Shown: positions 9,843 to 18,357 of the stretch, in pieces
How positions within the stretch are numbered: the first letter of the stretch is position 1
Layout of the letters: each line of letters starts with the position of its first letter
Source: Bdellovibrio sp.
Lineage (GTDB): Bacteria; UBA10199; 2-02-FULL-44-16; DYJF01
Assembly (NCBI GenBank): GCA_020723205.1
Contig: DYJF01000014.1
Span: 1-38,583 of the forward strand
Length of the DNA stretch: 38,583 bases
Direction: 5' to 3'
Position numbers and translations under genes: made by a program
Notes under the pieces: generated by a model
What the model saw: the letters and a program-made list of their open reading frames with translations, nothing else
Database searches by the model: none
Told to the model about the DNA's origin: nothing

Positions 9843-9870
9843 TTGCATCGCTTATTTTATCGTCTATAAT
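9843..9870 (+). promoter_or_regulatory. Sigma70-type promoter of the small membrane protein gene
   Basis: TTGCAT at 9843-9848 and a perfect TATAAT at 9865-9870 are separated by 16 bases. A strong ribosome-binding site (AAAGGAGGGG) ends just before the ATG at 9894. The arrangement gives a short leader and an independent one-gene transcript ending at the terminator 10317-10364. Confidence 0.7.
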
Positions 9871-9893
9871 GCGGCAAAACAAAGGAGGGGGAT

Positions 9894-10241
9894 ATGTTAG
9901 CAATGATGTGCGGTCACGGATGTGCGGTGGGGACGATCATCGCCCTTGTCATCTCGACGGCGTTCCTTGTCTGGCTGGGCGGCAAGGAGGGGGTTGCGTG
10001 CCAGAAGTTCGCGAAGGTCATCGCGTGGATAGCGGTCGTGCTCTCGGCCCTTCTGGTCATCAGCTCCGTCATTATGTGCATCGGTCATTGCAAGGGCGGC
10101 GGCTGGCCCTGCATGAGAGGCGGCATGATGCAGAGGATGATGGAAAAGGGCGACATGCCGATGGGGCCCGGGATGAGGATGGGCCCGCGCATGATGATGG
10201 AACAGGGCACGGGCGTTCCGCCGGCCGAAGAGGGGAAATAG
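9894..10241 (+). CDS. Small two-helix membrane protein rich in Cys, His and Met
   Basis: 115 aa, not assigned to a family. Two hydrophobic helices (about 11-28 and 40-62) are predicted to span the inner membrane. Cysteines occur in pairs and near histidines: CGHGC at the N terminus, then CIGHC and a later Cys just after helix 2. The C-terminal third is Met-rich (GGMMQRMMEKGDMPMGPG, later RMMMEQ). Such Met/Cys/His clustering is typical of soft-metal (copper-like) handling, but that role is inference. It is preceded by its own promoter and a strong ribosome-binding site, and followed by an intrinsic terminator, so it is transcribed alone. Confidence 0.8.
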   Translation: MLAMMCGHGCAVGTIIALVISTAFLVWLGGKEGVACQKFAKVIAWIAVVLSALLVISSVIMCIGHCKGGGWPCMRGGMMQRMMEKGDMPMGPGMRMGPRMMMEQGTGVPPAEEGK

Positions 10242-10316
10242 TCCGGGTTTCCGGATGCTTTTTCGGCCCGCCGAATGGCATCGATATTTTAGGAAGTGAT
10301 CGCTGACGTTCGAACG

Positions 10317-10364
10317 CTGCAGCAAAAACGGGCAGAGTGCACGGTTTTGCTGCAGTTTTTTTTT
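10317..10364 (+). terminator. Strong intrinsic terminator
   Basis: Perfect 11-bp arms, CTGCAGCAAAA (10317-10327) and TTTTGCTGCAG (10345-10355), are followed directly by nine T residues (10356-10364). It ends the transcript of the small membrane protein. It also confines the promoter of the next gene to the 60 bases before 10426. Confidence 0.88.
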
Positions 10365-10396
10365 CGCACGCCTTGAAATTCCGTAACTTATTCCCT

Positions 10397-10412
10397 TGGC
10401 ACGGAAAGTGCT
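10397..10412 (+). promoter_or_regulatory. Sigma54-type -24/-12 promoter
   Basis: TGGCACGGAAAGTGCT agrees with the sigma54 consensus TGGCACG-N4-TTGCW except for one base. The invariant GG (10398-10399) and GC (10410-10411) are exactly 10 bases apart. The predicted transcription start is about 10423, three bases before the ATG at 10426. It overlaps a perfect hairpin at 10403-10422. It is the best promoter candidate between the terminator and the PEGA operon. Confidence 0.6.
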
Positions 10413-10422
10413 TACACTTTCC
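10403..10422. repeat. Perfect 8-bp inverted repeat just before a start codon
   Basis: GGAAAGTG (10403-10410) and CACTTTCC (10415-10422) are separated by CTTA. The repeat ends four bases before the ATG at 10426 and overlaps the -12 half of the sigma54-like promoter. It could be an operator. If transcription starts downstream it would not be in the mRNA. Confidence 0.6.
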
Positions 10423-10425
10423 GGC

Positions 10426-11715
10426 ATGATCCATGTCCGCTCCCATAAATTTATTTCAATTCTTCTCGCCGTTCTCTTCACGGCGATGCAAGCAGTTCCC
10501 TCTGCAGCCGCTCCCTTGCCGCAAGACAACCCCAACGCGCTCGCAGTTGTCGTGTGGGCCCAAAGCGACGGTATCAGCGACACCGAATCATCCGACGCGG
10601 CGGAGGCGATAAGGCATGCGCTTCCCCATCTCTTGAACGCACATGTCGTTTCGGAGGAGATAGTCGAAAAGGTCCTCTCATATTATCAGAAGGAGGTTCT
10701 TCCCGCTTCCGGAGGCCGTGCAAGCGCGGAGGAGAATATCTCGCGCGCAAAGGAGCATTACTTCCAGTTTCACTACGAGGACGCCATGGCGGAGATATCG
10801 TCCGCCGTTGCTTCACTTTCCGCCGGCGATGTCTCTGCGAATGGAACTCTTCTTCAGGACGCGCTCATCACGCAGGGGGTCATTTCGAAGGCGGCGGGGC
10901 AAACGGAACTTGCAGAAAACGCCTTCGACAGGGCCGCGCGCCTGAATCCATTCTACAATATTGATTACAGGGCGTTCCCGCCGAGCATCATCGAGCTCTT
11001 CGAACGATCGAAAAAGAGCGTGTTCGCGAACGGCAAGGGGGAGCTCCGCGTCGGCAGCGATCCGCATTCCGCGGAGGTCTTCATCAACGGCATCCTTCAG
11101 GGAGTGACGCCGCTCACGCTCGGCGAAGTTCCCGAGGGCACTTACTCCGTGATGATCAGGACGAACAAATACGCGCCGATCGAGAGAAGCGTCGCCGTCG
11201 CGGCGGGCGGAAAGGCGTCGGTCAGCGAAAAGCTCAAGTGGATGAACGACGGCGCATCCGCAAAGAGAAAGGACGGGCAGGACGCGAAGGGGAAGATCGT
11301 GGAGGGCTTAAGGATCGCCGATCTTCTCAAGGCGGACAAGGCGGTTATAATAGATTGCGACGGCGAGCTCATCAGTGCGCGGATGGTGGACAGGAAATAT
11401 CGCGCGTCCCACAAGGAGATCGTCGCTGCTTATTCCGCGGAGGGAAGGGTTCAGGCGATCGCGGATGTCACGCAAACGCTTGCGGACCTTGCGCGCATAA
11501 ATCTTCTGAACAACCCCATGAAATATCTCGACCCCGACGGGATCGGCGATCCGGTCCTGCTCACGGGACGCAAACGCGAGTTCTATAAAAAGCCGGTGGT
11601 CTGGGGGGCGATAGGCGCCGCGGCCGTGGGGGCGATAATCGGCGGCATACTTGCGGCATCGTCTTCGGGCGGCTCGAACGACCGCACGGGGAGCGTTGCC
11701 GTGCAGTTCAAGTGA
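10426..11715 (+). CDS. Secreted PEGA-domain protein with C-terminal membrane helix
   Basis: 429 aa. A signal peptide (about 1-30, ending near PSAAA) is followed by an alpha-helical, TPR-like region (residues ~75-190; KEHYFQFHYEDAMAEI, then AENAFDRAARLNPFY). A PEGA domain (GELRVGSDPHSAEVFINGI, then TPLTLGEVPEGTYSV) occupies ~205-270. A Gly/Ala-rich transmembrane helix lies near the end (~385-408). PEGA domains are surface-associated beta modules of unknown ligand. The ATG at 10426 is preferred over TTG at 10396 because it begins the signal peptide directly; no Shine-Dalgarno is visible. It heads a run of closely spaced or overlapping surface-protein genes to 18282. Confidence 0.85.
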   Translation: MIHVRSHKFISILLAVLFTAMQAVPSAAAPLPQDNPNALAVVVWAQSDGISDTESSDAAEAIRHALPHLLNAHVVSEEIVEKVLSYYQKEVLPASGGRASAEENISRAKEHYFQFHYEDAMAEISSAVASLSAGDVSANGTLLQDALITQGVISKAAGQTELAENAFDRAARLNPFYNIDYRAFPPSIIELFERSKKSVFANGKGELRVGSDPHSAEVFINGILQGVTPLTLGEVPEGTYSVMIRTNKYAPIERSVAVAAGGKASVSEKLKWMNDGASAKRKDGQDAKGKIVEGLRIADLLKADKAVIIDCDGELISARMVDRKYRASHKEIVAAYSAEGRVQAIADVTQTLADLARINLLNNPMKYLDPDGIGDPVLLTGRKREFYKKPVVWGAIGAAAVGAIIGGILAASSSGGSNDRTGSVAVQFK

Positions 11716-11723
11716 GGGGAGAA

Positions 11724-12482
11724 ATGAGATACTTAACCTTGGCCTTGATCTTTGCTTTTCTTTGTTCCTGCGGCGGGAGCTCGCCGGTGCGGTCCCGATG
11801 CGACGGTTCGTGCGGGGCCATGCAGCTTTCAGTGAAGGGCTCTAAGAGCTTCAACCCGAACGTGGAGCACGGAAGGATAGTCGCCTATCGCGTGACAATA
11901 ACGGGCGACGGGATGGACGAGCCCGTCGTTGCGGAGTTTGACGGCCAGGCGACGGAAGGCACGATCGACGGCGTGCCGGCGGGAAGCGGAAGGAGGATCG
12001 CGGTCGAGGCGGTGAATCCGAACGGCGCGTCCATAAGGGAGGGCGAGGCGGCAAACGTTCAGGTGGAGGGCGGCAGGACAGCCGACGTGGAGGTCTCACT
12101 CGAATCCGTGCCGATCTTCACGAACATCGCTGACGGCAACAACGTTGAGAACACGCGCCTTATCTTCGGTATCTTCGCGGAGCCCTCGGGGCAGGTCGTG
12201 ATCGAGGAGACGACGAACGCCGCGGCTTCAATTCTTGCCGATGCAGCTACAAATGAAAACGAAGTGGCGCTGGACGTCGCAACCGGGCTGGGGAGATTTG
12301 CTCCCGCGATGCAGTCGGTAGGCGTCAAAACATATCAGGTCAGGAACACAGCGACAGGACGGCGCTCGATCGTGACGGTCAATCTTACTGACGGAAGCAA
12401 ACGCCGCGGCGCGCCGTTCCTCGCGGGCGGCGACAATTCATCGCCCGACGCAAGAAGGAGGGTCTCATGCGGAACACATTGA
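11724..12482 (+). CDS. Lipoprotein of unknown function
   Basis: 252 aa. A short signal sequence ends in an LCSC lipobox (lipidated Cys about residue 16), so it is exported and membrane-anchored. The mature part is beta-rich and looks Ig-like or fibronectin-like (VAYRVTITGDGMDEPV, then VNPNGASIREGEAANVQV, AGSGRRIAVE). No catalytic motif is visible. ATG at 11724 has GAGGGGAG immediately upstream and is preferred to a GTG at 11712. It lies eight bases after the PEGA gene and overlaps the next lipoprotein gene by 16 bp. Confidence 0.82.
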   Translation: MRYLTLALIFAFLCSCGGSSPVRSRCDGSCGAMQLSVKGSKSFNPNVEHGRIVAYRVTITGDGMDEPVVAEFDGQATEGTIDGVPAGSGRRIAVEAVNPNGASIREGEAANVQVEGGRTADVEVSLESVPIFTNIADGNNVENTRLIFGIFAEPSGQVVIEETTNAAASILADAATNENEVALDVATGLGRFAPAMQSVGVKTYQVRNTATGRRSIVTVNLTDGSKRRGAPFLAGGDNSSPDARRRVSCGTH

Positions 12483-14893
12483 CATTGTTCTTTGTCGCAG
12501 CCGGAATTCTTCTCAATTCCTGCGGCGGGGGCGGCGGTTCCGGCGGGCTCCTTGACGTCACGCTTTCACCCGCTTTCCCAGACGGACTTTCCGCTATCAA
12601 GGCGAACGTCGAGGTAGTGGGCACCGTTCGCGCCGGAGCTGACCCCGATTCGGACGTCATCGCCGGACCGGCGACAGGCGAAGCGGACGGGCAGGGGAAT
12701 TACATCTTCAATTTAAGCAAGGTTGCCGAGATCCCGGAGGACGGCGGCGTATTTCACGTGAACTTCTATTACAGGATCGGATCGGCCGCCGCGCAAACGG
12801 CCGCCGAGGCGGGCGGGGAAAGAAGCGTTCTCGTGGCGTTTCTCGCGCGGCAGTTCGCGGGCGGCTCCGTCAGTGCGGAGGCCGCCGATTTCGACACATC
12901 GCCCGACGACGATTCGGACGGGCTGGTGAACCTTATTGAGATCATGCTGGGCACCGATCCTAACAACACGGACAGCGACGGTGACGGCGTTTCGGACGGC
13001 GTTGACGCCTTTCCGTCGGTCTCTGCCGAATGGAAAGACACCGACGGCGACGGTATCGGCGACAATTCCGACGGAGATATTGACGGCGACGGTCTTACGA
13101 ACGGCGATGAATCCATATACGGCACGAACCCGCTCATCGCCGACACGGACGGGGACGCCTTCCAGGACGGCGCCGACAATTGCCGCGTAGTTTCGAACGC
13201 GGATCAGAGGGACACGGACGGCGACGGAAGGGGCGACGGGTGCGAAGACGATTCCGACGGGGACGGGCTATCGGACGCGGACGAGGCGTTCTACGGGACG
13301 AACCGTCTTTTTGCAGACACCGACGGCGACGGGCTGGGGGACAGGACGGAGATAAATATCGGAAGCGATCCGCTCTCTACCGACACCGACGGAGATTCGA
13401 GAGCCGACGGTTCCGACAACTGTCCCACCGGCGCGAATGCCGATCAGCTGGATACCGACTCCGACAGGACAGGCGACGTATGCGATACGGACAGGGACAA
13501 CGACGGGATCCCGAACGCGACAGATAATTGCGCGCTTACAGGGAACGCCGAACAGAGCGACGCCGATCTGGACGATCTGGGCGACGCCTGCGATATGGAC
13601 ATAGACGGGGATCTTGTTCCCAACGAAACGGATAACTGTCCGTACGTTGACAATCCGGCGCAGTCGGTGACCGACGCGGATTCGGATTCCGTCTCCGTCG
13701 ATTGCGATCTAGACGACACGGATCACCGCGTCGGGGCGGAAGAGTCCGGCGTCTTCGTGGACGTTGCGCACGGACTGGACAGTAATTCGGGGACCCGTGA
13801 GGCGCCGCTGGCTTCCATCTCCGCGGCTGTCGTGAAGGCCAAGGCGGGGGGCAAAAAGATATATGCCGCGGCGGGTGAATATAATGTTGCGAACGTCGCG
13901 TGGCAGAACGGCATCGCCCTCTTCGGCGGGTTCGAGAACAACGACGACTACCGCTTCAGATTCGCCTCGCGCGACGTGAGGGATGAGAGCTCCGCGCACA
14001 AGACGCTCCTCTACAGGACGGGGGCGGCAACGACAATCTCCGCTTCCGGCGCAACCGATCTCGTCATCGGCGGATTTTTCATCTCCAACACGCACATGAC
14101 CGAAGACCCCGTCGAAGGCGGAAAGACGATTTCGGTTTCCGGCGGAAGCGTCACACTCGACAGGAACACCGTGTCCGGCAACGCTTCCTTTGTCAGGAGC
14201 GTTGCGGTCGCGGCCTCTTCCGGCGCCAACTTGACGCTTACGCGCAATAAAATTGACGGCGGCGGAATGAACGCCATCGGCAGCGTTAGCATCGCCCTCC
14301 TTCTTGACGGCGCGTCGGCCACCGTCACGAACAACATCATCAGAGCGGGCGGCGGCAGGTTCGCCACCGGCGTTCAGATGACGAACTCTTCGCCGGTATT
14401 TGTGAACAATACTATCGACGCCCGCTCCGGAAGTTCAGTTCTGGGCACAGCGGAGGGAATGGTTTTCGGTTCGTCGTCGCCCGTCGTCGTGAACAATCTC
14501 ATATTCGCGGGCAACGCGCCGGACCAGTATCTTCTCGTATGCGAAGGCACGTCACCTTCCGCTTCGGCGCAGTTCAAGAACAACCTCTTCGCGCTCTTCC
14601 CGCAGGGCGCGGGCAACGTGGTCGCGCGCGATTGCGACGGAATATCTTATCTGACCGCGAGCTTCACGATGGGAGGGGGGGCCGTGCTTGCCAACATCGC
14701 ATACACCGCATCCAGCGATCCGGCGAATCTTGTTGACCTCAATTACGGTCTTGCAGGAGGCGGCGCGAACGACGGGGTCAACGACGGCATGGATGCAAGC
14801 GCCGAATCGCTCGGCGGCGTCGTGCTTGATCACAACGGAAGATCGAGGCCGCAAGGGGCCGCATACGACATCGGCGCGGTGGAACACCTGTAA
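12467..14893 (+). CDS. Lipoprotein with TSP3-like calcium-binding repeats and a C-terminal beta-helix
   Basis: 808 aa. The signal peptide ends in LNSC (Cys 19), then a Gly run. Residues ~145-425 contain at least ten Asp-rich loops of the DxDxDGxxD type (such as DTDGDGIGDNSDGDIDGDG), as in thrombospondin type 3 / OmpA-linked calcium-binding arrays, with Cys-containing DNC units. Residues ~430-808 form a parallel beta-helix like DUF1565 proteins (APLASISAAVVKAKAGGKK, GGFFISNTHM, VNNLIFAGNAP) and end with the RPQGAAYDIGAVE signature of choice-of-anchor/beta-helix proteins. It is probably a surface adhesin or polysaccharide-interacting protein; no lyase residues were identified. A strong AAGGAGGG site precedes the ATG, and the start overlaps the previous gene. 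Confidence 0.9.
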   Translation: MRNTLTLFFVAAGILLNSCGGGGGSGGLLDVTLSPAFPDGLSAIKANVEVVGTVRAGADPDSDVIAGPATGEADGQGNYIFNLSKVAEIPEDGGVFHVNFYYRIGSAAAQTAAEAGGERSVLVAFLARQFAGGSVSAEAADFDTSPDDDSDGLVNLIEIMLGTDPNNTDSDGDGVSDGVDAFPSVSAEWKDTDGDGIGDNSDGDIDGDGLTNGDESIYGTNPLIADTDGDAFQDGADNCRVVSNADQRDTDGDGRGDGCEDDSDGDGLSDADEAFYGTNRLFADTDGDGLGDRTEINIGSDPLSTDTDGDSRADGSDNCPTGANADQLDTDSDRTGDVCDTDRDNDGIPNATDNCALTGNAEQSDADLDDLGDACDMDIDGDLVPNETDNCPYVDNPAQSVTDADSDSVSVDCDLDDTDHRVGAEESGVFVDVAHGLDSNSGTREAPLASISAAVVKAKAGGKKIYAAAGEYNVANVAWQNGIALFGGFENNDDYRFRFASRDVRDESSAHKTLLYRTGAATTISASGATDLVIGGFFISNTHMTEDPVEGGKTISVSGGSVTLDRNTVSGNASFVRSVAVAASSGANLTLTRNKIDGGGMNAIGSVSIALLLDGASATVTNNIIRAGGGRFATGVQMTNSSPVFVNNTIDARSGSSVLGTAEGMVFGSSSPVVVNNLIFAGNAPDQYLLVCEGTSPSASAQFKNNLFALFPQGAGNVVARDCDGISYLTASFTMGGGAVLANIAYTASSDPANLVDLNYGLAGGGANDGVNDGMDASAESLGGVVLDHNGRSRPQGAAYDIGAVEHL

Positions 14894-14905
14894 GGGAGGT
14901 GAAAG

Positions 14906-15235
14906 ATGGACCTGTATAAAAGATCATATGAAGCGTCGCTTGCGATACTGCGCGAGGTCGCGCACCGGCTTCCCGGCAGCGAAGAGGAAGCCATTGAGAG
15001 GCCGCTTCTTAAGGCGGCGACCACGGTTCCGCGCCTGATCGCTTCCGGCAGCGCCTGCGATATTAAAGAAGCGGTTGCGCAATGCAACGAGGCGATCGTC
15101 GGGCTCTCATATTGCCGCGACCTTCATGCGGACCGGATCAGCAGCTATCTTTGCAGGGACCTGATCGAACTCTACGAGGGTTTCGCGGCGAAACTCGCGG
15201 CCGCAACGGGAGACGAAGATGCGAAACAGAATTAA
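14906..15235 (+). CDS. Four-helix-bundle protein (S23/Avd-like)
   Basis: 109 aa, entirely helical. The pattern YKRSYEASLAILREVAHRLP, LLKAATTVPRLIASGSA, then a C-terminal YLCRDLIELYEGFAAKL helix fits the 23S-rRNA-IVS / Avd-like four-helix-bundle family, which forms homopentamers and binds nucleic acid in studied members. The match is looser than for the copy at 33271-33630. GGGAGGTGAAAG precedes the ATG. It lies 12 bases after the beta-helix lipoprotein gene and overlaps pal by 17 bp. Its base composition matches its neighbours, so it is a resident operon member and not a recent insertion. Confidence 0.72.
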   Translation: MDLYKRSYEASLAILREVAHRLPGSEEEAIERPLLKAATTVPRLIASGSACDIKEAVAQCNEAIVGLSYCRDLHADRISSYLCRDLIELYEGFAAKLAAATGDEDAKQN

Positions 15236-15713
15236 AACGACGACGGTCGCCGCCGCGATATTGTCCGCAATTTTCGCGGTCGCCGCCTGCCAGCCGAAGG
15301 ATACGCCGCAGGTAGCGAAACGGAAGGCGAACGCCAAGCTCGTTTCAGAGATCGCTTCGCATCCCAAAGAGGACGCGGCGATAGCGCGCCTTTCGCCCGT
15401 TCATTTCGGGACGGGAAGCGACGTCTTGTACGGAAGCGACGGGGCCATGACTGACAATATCGAGTGGCTGAACAAAAATTCCCGCGCGGTCATTGTGCTC
15501 GAGGGCCACTGCGACGAGCGCGGCGGGGATACGTACAACATGGAACTCGGCGACAGGCGCGCGCGCGCCGTGAAGACGGGTCTCATCAAGAAGGGCATCG
15601 AAGCGGACCGCCTCATCATGGTGGTCTCCTACGGGGAGCGCATGCCGATAGATGCGCGCCATACGCCCAAAGCGTGGGATATGAACCGGAGAGTGGAATT
15701 TATCGTAAGGTGA
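15219..15713 (+). CDS. pal: Pal-like OmpA-family peptidoglycan-associated lipoprotein
   Basis: 164 aa. The signal peptide ends in a VAAC lipobox (Cys 24). The OmpA-like domain (about 65-164) shows VHFGTGSD, VIVLEGHCDERGG, YNMELGDRRARAV and VVSYGERMP, then a terminal NRRVEF. Pal anchors the outer membrane to peptidoglycan with the Tol complex. In this window no tolA, tolB, tolQ or tolR neighbours it, so it may be a Pal paralogue serving the surface operon and not the cell-division Pal. It overlaps the four-helix-bundle gene by 17 bp. Confidence 0.88.
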   Translation: MRNRIKTTTVAAAILSAIFAVAACQPKDTPQVAKRKANAKLVSEIASHPKEDAAIARLSPVHFGTGSDVLYGSDGAMTDNIEWLNKNSRAVIVLEGHCDERGGDTYNMELGDRRARAVKTGLIKKGIEADRLIMVVSYGERMPIDARHTPKAWDMNRRVEFIVR

Positions 15714-15719
15714 TCCATT

Positions 15720-15756
15720 CCCCTCCTTTGTAAGGAGGGGTCAGGGGAGGTAGACC
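15720..15756 (+). repeat. Dispersed palindromic repeat, copy A (supplies a ribosome-binding site)
   Basis: CCCCTCCTTTGTAAGGAGGGG (inner palindrome 15720-15740, shown with both arms) is followed by TCAGGGGAGGTAGACC. Related copies lie at 24799-24839 and 31716-31793. AGGGGAGG at 15743-15750 sits six bases before the ATG at 15757 and is the obvious Shine-Dalgarno of that gene. Confidence 0.8.
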
Positions 15757-16932
15757 ATGAAGAAATTTTTTGTTGGAACATGGCTGGTGTGCGTGGTATG
15801 GCTCTTTCCGGCGGCTGTTGGCGCCTGGACCGTAACTGTCCCGCACTTTCTTAACTACCAGTCGCTTCTGTACGACGACGGCGGGAATCTTCTGGCGGAC
15901 GGTCAGGCGGGCGCCGTTTTCAGGGTGAAGGACGCGAACGGCGGCGTGCTCTTTGAAGAGAGGCAGACGGTTGAGGTCGTGAACGGAGCCGTTTCGGTTC
16001 TCGTCGGCAACGGTCTCGATGCCAACAACGCGCCGTCCGGCGGCGTTCCGCTTCAGGTGTTGGAGCCGGAGGGCTCCAAGTATCTCGAGGTGGCGGTCGA
16101 CGGTTATCCTCCTGAAGTGCTCATGGAGATCGTCTCCGTTCCGTACGCGGTCTATGCGGAGAAGGCGCTGGGCGCCGCCGACGAGGCGATAGGTTCTGCG
16201 GCGATCGCGAAAGGGGCCATTACGGTGGAACATCTTTCCGACAGCTTTGCGGGCGATCTGGCAACGCAGATGTCCGCCGCCGGCGCGGTGGCCACGAGGA
16301 CCGATCTTACGAATCTGCAGACGACCTATCGCGGAACGGGCGGGGCCTCGGGTATAGGCGTGACGAGCGGGTTCGTATATTCGGGCGGCAACAACCTGCA
16401 GGACGTGCTGCGCGATCTGGACCGCGCCATCCAGCACAGGCAGGCGGGAGTGGAGGTCGTCCAGTCGAGTGTCACGAATGAGGTGGCGGCAAGGACCGCG
16501 GCCGATACGACGCTGCAGGGCAATATCAACGGCGAAGCGGCGGCGAGGGCCGCGGCCGATGCGGCGGAGGCGGGAGCGAGGGATGGCGTCGATCGTGACC
16601 ATGAAAGACGGTTGCAGGATCTTGAAGGTGCAGGTGAAAGATTTGTAGCCGCATGGGGAACTGTGACGGGCGGTGCGGCGCCGACACTTTCGGGTTTCAA
16701 TTCGTCAGTCGCATTGGAAGGGGCGATCGGTACTTACAGAGTTTCATTTGGGACACAACCTGCGAATCCAAATTATGCGGTTACTGTTACGCTCCACAAT
16801 GGGTTGGGCATAGACGGCGGCGCCGCATATACCCAAGTGTCGAATAAGACCGAAGCGGGTTTTACGGTCAAGGTGTTGAGGGCGGCAGTATCGGACTCGT
16901 TTGATTTTATAGTCGCGGCACATTTCGATTAA
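15757..16932 (+). CDS. Secreted fibre-like protein with heptad-rich coiled coil
   Basis: 391 aa. A signal peptide (1-23) is followed by a beta-rich N-terminal domain (LNYQSLLYDDGGNLL, then a VVNGAVSVLVG segment) often found at the start of secreted, tail-fibre-like bacterial proteins. Residues ~140-300 are Ala-rich and helical (VTNEVAARTAADTTLQGNI and similar repeats), as in trimeric coiled-coil stalks. The C-terminal ~90 residues (WGTVTGGAAPTLSGFNSS to the end) resemble a small beta receptor-binding head. A role in surface attachment is inferred from layout alone. Its ribosome-binding site comes from the repeat at 15720-15756. Confidence 0.8.
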   Translation: MKKFFVGTWLVCVVWLFPAAVGAWTVTVPHFLNYQSLLYDDGGNLLADGQAGAVFRVKDANGGVLFEERQTVEVVNGAVSVLVGNGLDANNAPSGGVPLQVLEPEGSKYLEVAVDGYPPEVLMEIVSVPYAVYAEKALGAADEAIGSAAIAKGAITVEHLSDSFAGDLATQMSAAGAVATRTDLTNLQTTYRGTGGASGIGVTSGFVYSGGNNLQDVLRDLDRAIQHRQAGVEVVQSSVTNEVAARTAADTTLQGNINGEAAARAAADAAEAGARDGVDRDHERRLQDLEGAGERFVAAWGTVTGGAAPTLSGFNSSVALEGAIGTYRVSFGTQPANPNYAVTVTLHNGLGIDGGAAYTQVSNKTEAGFTVKVLRAAVSDSFDFIVAAHFD

Positions 16933-16935
16933 AAT

Positions 16936-18282
16936 ATGTTTAAGAGGATAATTACACTCATAATTATTTTTTCTCTCTTCTCGCTATCGTCCCTTGCCTA
17001 CAATATTCTGGAGACGGACGAGACAGGCAAGTCCCGCATCTGGGATAATACGAAACCGCTTCGATATTGGCTGGACCCGGGTCCGTTGGGTTATCTCTCC
17101 AACGAGCAGGCACACACGCTCATCAAAGAGGCGATGCGCATATGGGAGAACGTCCCCAATGCGAACGTCCCAAAATTTGAATTTGCCGGATATCTTCCGG
17201 AGGATGTGAACAGGGATAATTATAATAAGTATGTGGATCTGGAAGCGTGCTGGATGGAGAACATGGACCTCTGTGAAAATCCTGATCCACATTTGAACTG
17301 GGATACGGTCATAATCTTCGACGACGACGGATGGATATTAAGTCATGAAATGTGCCCCATTAATGGATGCATTGCGCGTGCTGGTTCAATGACGTTTGAA
17401 GGTTCAATCTTAGGTGAAAGCGGATTCATAATCCAGGGCAGGGCCGTATTCGGTGGACCAAGATTCCAGCCAAGTGAGATGGTTGGACTTTTCATACATG
17501 AATTGGGACATCTTTTGGGTCTTACGCATTCGGTGCTCAACCAAGAAGTTGGTTGTGAAGGTGAATTCTCCGATATGTGTTATTATTTTTTCCCTACAAT
17601 GTCCGGGGGTGATGCCTCGCAGAGCACTCCGGGCGCTACTTTGAATCCTGACGACATGGCGGGCATATCATTTCTATATCCTTCAGATACCTTCGAGCAG
17701 GACACCGCAAAGATAAAAGGGACGGTCTTCAAGTCGGACATGACGGAGGTGCCAAAGGTAAATGTCACCGTGAGGGAAGTGAATGATCCATTCTGCAAGG
17801 CATACTCTTTTATAACGAGCAGGTTATGTTCGCATATATTGACGAACAGCTGGCTTTGTCCCGAAGCGGACGGATCCTTCTCGATAGAAGGTCTTCCACC
17901 GGGTGACTACACTGTGGATGTCGAGGAGATGGATGCGTTCAAGCAGGAGCAAGTCGATGTTTACGATGCCTATCTCTACGGCGACGCCGAATTCTGGAAC
18001 GAAGGGGACGCTGCAAGCGAGGACCCGTACGCATACACGGTCATCCATCTTGCGGCGGGGGAGACGAGGGAGAACGTGGATATAATTCTCAACCGCAGCG
18101 AGGTGACGGAGGACCGCGTTAAATATATCCCGCTCGACGTCCTCCTCGCCAACTTCCCGCTTCCCGAGACCACCGCATGCACAGACTCGACCGTCGATTA
18201 CGCCGGCCTCATCGGCTACACACCCCCGGGTTCGGAGCCCGCGACCGGCGGCTGCTCGCTTATTATTCCAAGATCCCGCTGA
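16936..18282 (+). CDS. Secreted matrixin-like zinc metalloprotease
   Basis: 448 aa. A signal peptide (1-21) is followed by a metzincin domain with HELGHLLGLTH (about residues 188-198: three His ligands, catalytic Glu) and a Met-turn PTMSGG near 222. The segment LNPDDMAGISFLYP closes the domain exactly as in matrixins (M10). From about 258 a carboxypeptidase-regulatory-like beta domain follows (AKIKGTVFKSDMTEVPKVNV). It probably degrades extracellular protein or processes surface proteins of the same operon. The start is three bases after the previous stop with no good Shine-Dalgarno, suggesting translational coupling. Confidence 0.9.
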   Translation: MFKRIITLIIIFSLFSLSSLAYNILETDETGKSRIWDNTKPLRYWLDPGPLGYLSNEQAHTLIKEAMRIWENVPNANVPKFEFAGYLPEDVNRDNYNKYVDLEACWMENMDLCENPDPHLNWDTVIIFDDDGWILSHEMCPINGCIARAGSMTFEGSILGESGFIIQGRAVFGGPRFQPSEMVGLFIHELGHLLGLTHSVLNQEVGCEGEFSDMCYYFFPTMSGGDASQSTPGATLNPDDMAGISFLYPSDTFEQDTAKIKGTVFKSDMTEVPKVNVTVREVNDPFCKAYSFITSRLCSHILTNSWLCPEADGSFSIEGLPPGDYTVDVEEMDAFKQEQVDVYDAYLYGDAEFWNEGDAASEDPYAYTVIHLAAGETRENVDIILNRSEVTEDRVKYIPLDVLLANFPLPETTACTDSTVDYAGLIGYTPPGSEPATGGCSLIIPRSR

Positions 18283-18357
18283 TCTGGATTTTCTATCCTT
18301 GCCCATTATTCGCCGATTTTATAGGGTAGGTCCCGCCGATCCGGCAAGGAGGTCAAA

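Noticed and set aside
12900-13720. DNA tandem repeat or CRISPR-like array in the Asp-rich region
   Set aside because: The periodicity comes from protein DxDxDG loops with variable spacing and variable codons; there are no conserved repeats with unique spacers.
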